Part shown: piece after piece, positions 1 through 11,100 of the stretch
Numbering within the stretch: the stretch's first letter is position 1
Layout: every line of letters begins with the position of its first letter
From: Branchinecta lynchi
Taxonomy: Eukaryota > Arthropoda > Branchiopoda > Anostraca > Branchinectidae
Length of the DNA stretch: 64,000 nt
Direction of reading: 5' to 3'
Assembly (NCBI GenBank): GCA_023053575.1
Contig: JAKZAP010000007.1
Span: 19,865,464-19,929,463, forward strand
Made by a program: the position numbers and the translations under genes
Notes under the pieces: model-generated
The model's input: the letters and a program-made list of their open reading frames with translations, nothing else
What the model was told of the DNA's origin: nothing
The model's database searches: none

Positions 1-707
1 AGATTTGTTATTTGGCGTCCGGGCCGGTTGCGGCCAAGGTAGGGGGGGGGGGGGATACTGGAAACTTGCAGATAGGCTATGCTCCAATTTCAGTGAAACT
101 TGATGGACAGGAAGAGGGAATTGAGAGATATGACGTTTGTGTTTTCAAGTCCTGTTCGGCCACAGTGGGGGGAATTGGAGGGAGATTGCCGGAAACTTTG
201 ATGCTCGCATAGGAGTCAAACAAGTGCATCAGTTTAAATGAAACATAGAACTTAGAGAGAGCATATACGCTAGATGACATATTTATGGCCAGGATCCGGA
301 TCCGACAACGTTGGTGGGGGGAGGGGGGTACCAGAATTTTCCAAAAATGCTCAGATTCGTCCGAAACTTGATAGGTGGTATAAAAGAAGATACTTTAGAT
401 GATCCACTTTTTTAGTCCGAACCAGATTCGGCCACGGTAGGGGGAGATGGAGGGAGTACCGGAAATATTGTAGCACGTCTGGGGATCAAACGAGTGGATT
501 TATTAGGCTGAAACATGGAAGTTTGAACAGTCATGTGCATTTGATAATCGAGACGATGCCAGAACTGCTCAGAAGTGAGTGAAACAAAATATCCTATTTC
601 TATTTCCGAACCGCATTTTTGGATGGCGGGTGTATTTTGTCACGTTCTCATCTACTTTCTTGTACTGCCAAGTGCCATATGAGCTCGTAGCTCTTGTTTT
701 TTCTTCA
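1..707 (+). repeat. Family A G-rich repeat, 3' portion
   Basis: The first 0.7 kb is the distal part of a dispersed repeat that recurs at 9222-10593, 17588-17720, 18769-20290 and 27612-30543. It consists of degenerate ~110-130-bp sub-repeats, each with a phrase like GATCCGGCCACGGTGG running into a long G tract, then a GGAAA phrase, and later GTGAAACTTG. It ends near 680-705 with CAAGTGCCATATGAGCTCG and TAGCTCTTGTT, where GAGC and GCTC can pair as a small hairpin. The 5' end lies outside the window. Short ORFs crossing the G tracts have no coding character. Confidence 0.75.
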
Positions 708-1854
708 GGGGGCAATCTTTTGTTCATATAATCTGGAGCCCTTTCGGCAATTGTTCAGCCTGAAATAAATTGGATCTGGGCTGTGTGGTATAATGTATTA
801 GAACTAGGATGGTGAGAATCGAAGGCCAAGCTTGGGTTGTGAATGGAATAAGCGATTCCATCACATCTTGCATCTAACTGTTGAAGTTGGTTAGTTTGTG
901 GTTATGAAAATGTATTGTGGATGCCGGACCATCGGCACCTAGCTAATTAGTGGAATCACTAGGTTGCTATTTGGGTTGGTAGGTCGTAGCCCAGTCTGCA
1001 TAAACAAGCTGCACATGTGCAGCAGTTCAGCCGAAGCTAGGCCAAATTACTAGTTTTCTCAGTAAGCTGTTTTTTCATCCAAGTGTTGTCAGGGATACTG
1101 TTTGAAGGCAGATTGGGATTATTTATTCCCTCATAGAAACAAGCCGTGGCCTACTTCTTACCAACGAGTAATATGCTTAGTAATTCCATATTAAAAGTCT
1201 TTAATCTTTGCAAGGTCGCCTTGGAAGTCTGACCTGTTTCACTCGACTGTTGCTTTGCTCTCCAAAAAAACAATAAACTGCAAAACAGTTGAAACCTTCA
1301 AAAAATGTGTTGACGAGGATTAGGGTGACATCTGGTGGAAGCTACAATGTGATGCTGTGGAGCCCAGAGAAGCCATTACGGAGACTATAATGATAAAATT
1401 TTACTTATGCACTACACAAGAAAAGGGAAATATGACAGTACAAAAAAAGAAAAGGAAAAAATTACATTGAGCTTTTAGTAATGGAGTAAACACACAAGAT
1501 ACACGAATAAACTTAAAAAAAGAAAAGAGACTAATCAGGTTCTTCCTAGATGGAAGGCGGTGGTCAAGGGTAGAAACATGGAGGCTTGGACAACAGAAAT
1601 AATTTTGCACAAAGTGGGGCAAAGTTCAGCCGGCTAAGATCGTGCAGTTACGCGGGAATTCGTATAACATAGAGGAAGGTACAAAAGAAAATTTACAAGA
1701 TTTGAAATTAAAAGTACTACCAACCTTATATGTACCGACCAACCGGAGTCAGCTATGGAGCGAATCCTACAGGATAAATCCTTATTCTCCTGCAGGCTTC
1801 AGTATAAGATAATCTAAGGTGTCTGCAGCATAAAAACGAGTGTCTTCTTTTTCA
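708..1854. other. Upstream non-coding stretch
   Basis: No gene, repeat family or RNA is recognisable here. It lies just upstream of the first coding exon and may hold the promoter and 5' untranslated exons, but no convincing TATA or initiator context was seen. A pyrimidine-rich tract ending in TTTTTCAG at about 1846-1855 is a possible splice acceptor for the exon that contains the start codon. Confidence 0.4.
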
Positions 1855-1924
1855 GGGGCTTTAATTTTTCTGATTTCATGGCGATCAGCCTACCATCATT
1901 TTGTACCTAAACATTTCTGAAGAG

Positions 1925-2113
1925 ATGGATGATAGTGAGCTTCAGGTCCTTGATGCCTTTATAAGGAGCCCTCCTCTGCAAGAAGTTGTGGTTCCTTTCT
2001 CCACTAAGAACCTTTTCCTTAGAGATCTACGAAGACGAATAACGCATGAACCAGGAGATGAGAGCATAGAGATCATCGACGAGATTCCAGGATGCAAAAA
2101 TTCAAAGAATGGG
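1925..2113 (+). CDS. NYN RNase gene, coding exon 1
   Basis: This exon encodes residues 1-63, starting at an ATG at 1925 in an acidic context (MDDSELQVLDAF) and ending at a GTAAGT donor at 2114 in phase 0. The frame stays open upstream to 1874, so the real start could lie in an earlier exon. Residues 46-53 (ESIEIIDE) form an acidic-hydrophobic motif that recurs in exons 2 and 4 and resembles a SUMO-interaction motif. Confidence 0.65.
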
Positions 2114-5100
2114 GTAAGTCATTGATTTGATATCACAAGCAGTCAAATTTGCTTCCAAATAGCTTAAAGGACCCCTCTTGCTTATTCTGCTTTTTGTAAT
2201 ATACCTAGCTAGGGTATAACAGAGGCTTGCGTTCTTATCAACGGAGCGCTGAAGCTAAGAGTGACCAAGCTTAGTAGTGAGGCTTCATAGCCGTAGGAAA
2301 ATATTGTTTTTGTTTCCTCTTGTAATGTGTATTATTGTTGTGTTATATGTATGGCCCCTGGACTTTTAAATACACTTATTATTATTATTATTACTATTAT
2401 AGAATTACAAGCTTCTAAAATCCCCACCTTTCTCCACTGTCTCGGTTTGTGCCTATGAATTTTAGCGCTTTTTTGGCCTTGCCGAGTTTGGCCCGTCAAA
2501 CAACGAAATTTTTGCCGGGATCTTCAACGTCAGCTAATAACTCTTTCACACATAAGGATCTCATAAGCATCTGTTAAATACTTTTTTATTTGCTTAGTTT
2601 TCCCACTTTTTAACCACGGCGCGTTCAGTTTTCAAATGTTCTGCGCCCAGCCGCCGCGTCGGAGAGCAGGCAGGCTGGAAATAATCGACAAGCGCTAACA
2701 AGGAAGTCGGTAATTTCTCGTGGAAAGTAATGGTATAATCGAGATCGTCTTTTCTGATCCATTTCATTGGGAAAAGATCATTTCTAGTAAGAGTATTGCT
2801 TTAAAGCTGGAAGAAGAATAAAATATCTACCAACAACGCAATACCGACGAAAATTAACTAATAACAGAAATAAATTTTGGAATACAACTATGTAAAAATT
2901 GGGCTGAAGAATTGGCAGGGTACGGAGAAAACTGATTGCCAGTGTTCCTCGGACGGACGACGGGAGGGGAGGGGGGAATAGAAAGCTGGTCTGGGGACAA
3001 CACACTATCTTTGCTTCGTAATTTTCTCTTTGCTTTATCTCTATTTTATTTGATTTTTTTTTCCCCCGATATAGGCATGGCATAGGTAGTCATTACTAGT
3101 GAGGGAGGGGAGGGGGGTATATACTAATCTGGTTCCGTTCCTATAATCAATTGTATCAGATTGTCTTTTGCACAAGGCCTTGGACCGTTGCTCTAATTAA
3201 AATGTTTTATGTTGTGTTTTATTTTTATGAGACCTGTATGTGCAGGATGTCGAATTGACTACGTAAAGTAGTCGGTCCTGATCGCTTACTTACCTTGGGT
3301 TACCGGCTGACCTAAAGTCAACGCGCACGCAACTTGTAGGTCATATTTCAGAGAAACTGCATAAGGCTTACGGTATGTTATGTCGTATAAAAGGGAAGCA
3401 CCATAGAATAATCTGCGGGCAATTCTTCAGCTATATTACGTTCATGTTTTTGGATAAAATTTAGTAGTAGTCTAGAGAAAAATAAATGTAAAATAATTAT
3501 GTAAAATATCTTCTGAATGTCCCCCATTCGATTAATACGCATTTTCATACTAATGACCCTATTGTTTCAGTTGAAAAACGGAGGATGAAACTTTAACAGT
3601 GGTTAGATCCTTCTCATAGTATATCCCGAAAATTTTACAACCGGAAAAGTAATCTGTGTGTGTTTGATTTTGTTCTACAGTTATGTTTTACATCATAATG
3701 TATTTTAAGTTTTTTCAAATACTCTATATGACTAAGTTCAAAACACGCCAATTAACCTCGGGAAGAACTAGATGACTCAAATTATGTGTCAACCAAAGCA
3801 ATCAACGTCGTTCACTGGGGACAGCTGTGGCGACGCTTACGGCTCTTCCGCTAGGTAGCCTACACGGCGATTCTTCATTTGCACGAAGAGTTACTCATCA
3901 AGAGAACAAACACAAATATAGATGTTTTTGGCTAGTGCCTAGTTTTCATAATTGTGTAGCTTCTTTCGACTTTTGACGGACAGTCGTCGGTGGCTACGTC
4001 CCCTGTCTACCAATGTCTTATAACTTTTCTCGAACAGGTATGTAGTGTATATCTTCCCATGTCCCACAGGTAATATCATGACAATGAGTTTTGTAGAGGT
4101 TGATACGATATCGTATCTGCCTCCAGAGAGGACGATACAGAACCGTATCAGCCTCCGCAGAAGTTCATCGAGCACTTTTCCTCAAATACTGAAAAGTAGA
4201 ACCTGACCTCCCAAAAAAGAAATAAAAGACATCCCTTTCAGAAAGAAAAAAAAAACACTAAAAATAATCCAGAAAAAATCTGAAAAACATTAGAAGAAAT
4301 GTTTTCAAAACTGAAAAAAAAATTTGCTTTCCTAGCCAACCACCCTGGAACAAACCTTGTTACAATCACATTTCTAATGAAAATGCAACTTGTCAAATGA
4401 AACAACATTACTTCCAGCTTACTTCAGCTTATTTCCTGTACTCTCCACAAGGCAGCTATTAAGCAATTACACAGTCTTTTTTCGTGATATTGCTCTTGTA
4501 CAGTCCATTAATAAAAACTTCAGTGTTGCCACTTTTTCTGATCGAACCTGTGACTTTTGGCTGGAAAAAACAATGACATTCTGACACCTACGAAACTTGG
4601 TCCTTTTCTCCAACTATCAACGGGAAATCTCGCTTTATCATCTTCATAATTGTACGCATCAACTTTTAGGCTTCATTTTTGCATGTACTAGTAAGGAACC
4701 GGTCGCAGAGTTCTTGATCGGTTTGTCGAAGAAATGAAAATGTATGACAAATGACAGAAATCTGCAACCCGTCGCAACACCGGTTTAAGGTTGATTCATT
4801 CTATATCTCTGCCTTGATAAATAAATCTAGCGAGCCCGCCACTAGATGGCATCTGCTTCGACACAAATGAAATGGTGGTTTTGGATAAGGATTGTTTTGT
4901 GATAAACTAAAATGCTCGGGTCACAATAGTAGTCATTTTCACATTTCTATAGTAGGCTAGAGTTGCCATTTCCCTAGAAGAAAATTCCCTACAAAAGTAG
5001 CAAATAAGTACTACCACGCAAAAAAGATTGAGTGGGCTACTACTTAAAGAAAAATTCCGTTCGAAAAAGTTATAATAGTTAACACCTCCATCTCGGTTCA

Positions 5101-8100
5101 TATCAGAATAACAGCGTCGACGGCCATTTAAAAATATCAACCTCGCTGCGCTCGGCTGATATTTTTCATATCCTACGTCGCCGTCGGCTCGGATAGGTTA
5201 TTTTCAATGACCGTCTCGGTGTTATTTTCCGATATCAACCTCGATGTCTGAGTTAACCTCTATCATGCTTTCCATTATAATCACATTTACGCTTATTATT
5301 TTGATCGAATGCTTTTTGTGTAAAATCGTATGCATCTTCGTTTTAGGCAGTAACATTCGGATCCATACCTGATGAAAAATCTATCTCAGAATAGTAGTCT
5401 GAAGTTGTACGAAAAAGTAGCATGGAGTACCAACTGATGCTACTACATGCTTCTACTTCAATGCACTGTGCTACTGCATTCTACTGCATGCTACTATTAG
5501 CAAGACTGGATGCTCCTAGAGCGACAGGATGCGACTGGGTACTACTACTTAAGATTGGCCCAGTCTGAGGCATATTAAATGAGAGTAGCCTACTCTTTAC
5601 TATTACATATGACTAGATGCAACTTTTTTGTACAACTATCATACAACTACGCAGGCTACAAATTTTTTCATCGGGTAGGATCTTTACCCACACTGCCAGA
5701 ACAACCCGTTAAGAAGGTGTCCTTCCGTCATAGGATCCGCCGTTACTGTGTCTGCAAGTGTTTTGTAACAAGAAGAGAACGGGCTCAGGTGTCTATGTGT
5801 TAAACCAAGCTAAAGCAAAACAAACATAGGTTAAATACCTCGTAGTGTTCTAACATAACCTTGGACTGACAACATTAAGGACCTCAGTTGTGGCCACATG
5901 TTTCTGTGCCATTTTACAGTGAACAGGCCATTTCTAGTAAGAATTGTGCTTTAAAGCACACCTCCTATTACAATGGCCTTTTCACTATGAAATAGATCAG
6001 AAAAATAGTTTTTCGAAAAAACCATTACTTTTCACCTGAATTTAGCGATTTTGTTGTTAGCGCTCGTGGACTCTATCCAGCCTTCCTGCTCTCCGATACG
6101 GCGGCTGGGCGCAAAACATTTTGAAATCGAGCGCGGCGTGGTTAAAAAAACGGAAGCTAAGCAAAAAAAAAGAGAGTAAAAAAGAAGATTCACGTATCCT
6201 TGTATGTGAGAGAATTACCATTAGATGTTGGAAGATTCCGGCAAACTTTACGTTGTGTGACAGTCAAAACTTGGCACGGCTGAAAAAAGCTAAAAATTCG
6301 TAGGTACAAAAGGAAACAATGGAGAAAGGTGGGGATTTTAGAAGCGTATAATTCCATAAGGTAGCTAGGTAAAAGGCAGAATAAGTAAAAGGGATCCCTT
6401 AAGCATTATTATTCAGTCCCGTGACATGAGGATTCAAACTGCTTCGACGAATTTGCCTTTGGCGAGATCACTGTTCCCATAGCCTGCTCCTGTCTGTCAA
6501 TTGTAGTGATTCGCAAATTATGTTCACAAGCTCCTCTGTAGCTCAGCGGTAAGGGCGGTATCTCAGCGGTATCTCACATGAGGTGCAATTTCGTCTTTCA
6601 GTTCACTACTTGTCCAGTTGTAACATTTCGGTAGAAGTGACACTCACATTATATGCATCCGGTATCGGTGCAGAGAAGAATTATCTAGCAGAAAGTCGTC
6701 AACCATCTTACATTTCAGGAGTTCACTTATGCTCTACTTCAGTGGTTCTCAACTTTTTCCGTACGCTTATCCCTAATCAAGATTCAAAAAGGGCTGCGTA
6801 CCCTTTATCAAGTTTCAAAAAGGTTCCGTACCTCTTTTTTTGACGAACTGTTGTTTTACTACTTTTTACCACGATCAGAACATAAAAAAGACGACATTTA
6901 TTGTCATCAGTGACAAGGCGTGTAAATCTAAATTGCGTACGATGGGGTATCTGGTTTTGAGTTTAGTACTAAAACTGACAAATCGACTATTAAAGTTTTG
7001 AACTAACTTGATTTTGGGACCTTTGCGTACCCATTGTGAGGTCTCTCGTATCCCTTCGGGCACGCGTACGAGCGGTTGGGAACCACTGCTCTGCTTGAGC
7101 TTTTCCAACCTGTAGATATGATTTTTGTCTCATTAAAGATATATGTGTCTTTTATTTTCAGGCCAAAGACTTTCGACCGACCAACGTACCCCCTCCCAAG
7201 CAAAGCGCCACCCCCCTTGGGCCCCCTTTGAGTGACCCATCGTTCGTTCTTAGCAGAGAACCAGGACCATCAAATGCACAATTCTCTGACACCTTTCAGG
7301 AAACTGCAGGTTTCATACCTTTGGAGTCAAGTACCCCTCAAATTAAGAAGCAAGTAGCCAAGACGCAAACAACACCAAAGAGGGGAAAAAGAAAGCGAAA
7401 ATCTATAGGTGTCCCAGGCGAACCGAGATATAAAACCCGTAGAGTTACAAAAATGGAAACAGATGAAGAAGGAGGTGCTTCTGTACAACCGCCCTATCGG
7501 AAAGTTGTGAGCAGTCAAGGGGTAGGCATGGATGGCATGCTAACAAAGGCCAGTGATGACAATGGCGAAAGAAGATCGAATAGTAGAGATTCTGCCTCTG
7601 TCAAGCCATCTAGTGTCTTATCTCTGGGCTGTGATATTCGAGGAGGTACATCTGTAGATGCCTCAGAAGACGTGAATAAGAACCCTGTACCAAAACCCTC
7701 CCGGTTTTTGAAAGTTGCAGCCTCAAAACAAATAGACTGGACCCTCAAGGGTTTCCCACAGACTGCTCAAGAAGATTCTGACATTGAGTTTATTGATGGT
7801 GAGGCAGGATTACCTCCTCAAGTTGTGAAAAAATCGAAACGGCGTTCTAAGAAAAAGTCGGGAAAGCGATGGTTGGATGCAGTTAGAAAATCGTGCGGTG
7901 GAATGCAGTCTGAGGATAGTGATGGGCCTGTCAGTGCTCTGGAGAACTTGCACTTATCAGTTTCAAGGGCGGATGCTGGAGATACTAGCCGGTAAGATTT
8001 CGTTTGCTGTTACCTGTTTTGTCGCGGGGAAGTTAGAAGTAGTAAGACCAACTATTTGATATCAAAGACGAGTCAGTGATACTTAAAACATCGTAAATGT

Positions 8101-11100
8101 TATCCACCGCTGTCCATCCGTTTGTGACCTCTTCAGGTCAAGAGCAGTAGCGAGTTTATAGATGGACTCCGTGCCTCAAGATCTTGGGTGGTAGAAATGC
8201 CTACTCGTGCTACGATACAACATTTCTTAGTACTTACTCCTCAGAGATAATAGATTCGGACTCGTGTCGATACGCCATTTTCACGAACTCGGTCTCGTCG
8301 CTTATGGTTCAGGACTAGGAACCGTCTCGTCTTGAAATCTACCGAGGCGCGGGTCCAGGCAAAGTTCTCGACTCGACCCGGATATTTAAAATAAAACGGG
8401 CATATCCAGCGACCCAAGAGATGATATTTTGTAAATGAAACAACAATAAAAAAATACCTCAGTGTTAGGACGCGAGGTGTGACACGGTATGGAGACACCT
8501 TTTTAACCGACTCGACGTCGTCTCTTCTGCAAAGGATTTTGTCCAAGACTCGGACTTTCTTGATTCATGAGCGTCAGTTTGGTCTCGGACATGCTGGACT
8601 ACAACTCCTTGTAAGCTTGACAAACATAATTCTCCCTGAGCAGAATGTAATGCTCCGTTGATTAAGCAAATTGTTGGAGCCCAGACGAAAGTCAGTAATA
8701 CGTAAGGCATTATAACTTTTGTCCGTCCGTCTGTCAGGAATTTGAAGAGCCTATCGCTCATTGGCTATCCTGCTGAATCGTCCTAATCGGTCACCAGCTC
8801 AAGAAGACAATAAATCCCTGTAGGCTATATACGGATTGGGCCCATGTTCACTTCAGTTTGTTAAACTATGTTTTTGTTGTTGTTAATGTTTTGTTTCGAG
8901 GGTAATTAGTCCCTTACAGGTTTGCCTCTCGGCATTGAAGATTCCAGTTTTTTTTAATAAACCCTTCATTCATTCATTCATTCATTATTAAATGGCCCGT
9001 CGTGCTTATGTTGCCAATACCATTTACGTCCCTAACTGCATTTATTGATTCTTACACTGGGAGACCCAAATTTTGTATGTTACATTCCGAACCCGCTAAC
9101 GACACCTCACTAATCTTTACACTTGCCACGGTACATTAGTTTACATGCGCATTCCGCTCCAGACCAGTGCTCGAGTATTATGCTTTTGACGAGTAAAGTC
9201 GTTTTCTGAATTTTGCCGAGTTTTTATGGCACTTGGAACGTCTGGGTCAAGTGCCATATACCGATCTCAGTTCCATCCGTTGGTCTGTTGGGCGGTTAGT
9301 CTCACGATTGCAAGTTAGGGTACTCTCGATGTGCTAGGACGATGAGACTGCCACACACGCAGCGTCAGTCTCATATGGGGACTCGAAAGAATCACGAGCA
9401 TGGGGTTTCGAGAGCAAAGAATTCGGGTCTGCAGAGAAAAGATAGCCCGACGCCGAAGTTCCCCGAAAGAGGGAAGGACCTCACCCACAAACATGCCAGA
9501 CGCACTACAGTTCCATGCAAGTTCTCCGGAATTCCGGTGACAGCGAGTTATGATTCTTCCTGATGTGCTAAGGACGATGAAACATGGCAGGCATATTAGT
9601 GACGCGACCAAATAGACTTACAAACCCGACACAATGCCCTAGGAAAACATCCTTTCCTGGATCCGGCCATTTTTGGAGGAGTTGGGGGAAAGGTAATCCG
9701 AAAATTACTGACTTCAGTAGGTTGCGAACGGGTGGTTTGATTCGAGTGAAACTTTATGGGCGATAAGAACTTATGACCTAGATCGAGACCTACATATGGA
9801 AAACCTGTGTCCGAACCACACGTGGCCATGGTTGGGGCAGTTGGAGGGTGTGTGTTCGGGGGGGGGGGGGGGGGGGTCCGGAAACTTTAAGACATGCACA
9901 CAAAAAAAACGAATGGACCGAATGGAATGTAAGTTGGGTAGTACCGAGTTGATGCGACCTAGTTTTTTTTATTTGGCGTCCGGACTGGATCCGGCCACGG
10001 AATGAGGATGATGAAGCGGGAACCGGAAATCTGTAGATATGCTCCGATTTGAGTCAAACTCGATGGACTGGAAAAGGAGATGTCAGTGATGCGACCTTTA
10101 TGTGTCCGAGTCGTATTCGGCCACAGTTTTGGGAGTTGGAGGGGGAGTCCCAGACATTTTGTGGCTCGCATCAAACGATGGGAGCGATTTGAATGAAACT
10201 TGGAAAGTAGAGAGATCATATGCCGTAGATGGCATATTTTAGGGCACGGGTCCGAGCACGGTGGGGTATGACCGGAATTTACCCGAAAAATGCTCAATTC
10301 GAGTGAAACTTAGGTGGTAAAAGAAGATGCTTTGGACGATCCCTTTTTGTGTCCGAACCAGTTTCAGCCGCGATAGGGAAGCTGGAGGGGGGGGGGGGGG
10401 GTAACGGAAATAGTGTGGCACGTCTAGGGATCAAATGAGTGGATCAGGACTTGGAAGGTAGAAAATTCATTTGCCCTAGTTGATCCGAGGCAATGTCAGA
10501 AATGCTCATACTCGAGTGAAACTAGATATCCTATTCCTAGGTCTTGCATCATCTATTCGTAGCAAGTGCCATGTCAGCTTGTAGCTCTTGTTCTTTACAT
10601 CAATGACAGTATGATGTCGTCGAGACGGTAGAGAATTAGTGATAGTGATGCCCAGCCAGAAAAAAAGACTTAGCAAGGGGATAGTAAAGTGTTTACACAC
10701 AAGGGAAGACTGGGAAGAAGAACGATCGTTAAAAACCAAGAATTCACACTCTCAACATTGAGAGACAGTCCAGTATCTGAGAAAAGACTAGACACTTTTG
10801 AAACCATAGAAGAAGGTCTGTCCTGTCTTACTTGTGTTAGGCACATTCAGTAGGCTATGCACAAGGAGTAGGCTAATATGGGATTTCTTTCTCTAGAATG
10901 CCGGTTCCTGAGCCTGAAGACGAAAGTATGATAGAAATACTACAAGAAGCTCCCAGTTCCATGGTTCCAGAGGACAGAGTGACGGCCGTAAGTAAACGAA
11001 AGATACTGATCAGGTCGGGTAACGCGACACAAAAAGGAAGATGTACGCCGATCGTTATATTTTAAATGTTCCTTCAGCCCAAGTTGATAGCATATTTGAC

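Noticed and set aside
6535..6595. tRNA-like text CTGTAGCTCAGCGGTAAGGG
   Set aside because: It has an A-box-like start but no B box (GGTTCGANTCC) at a suitable distance and no cloverleaf; GGTATCTCAGCGGTATCTCA nearby is a small local duplication. Not called as a tRNA.
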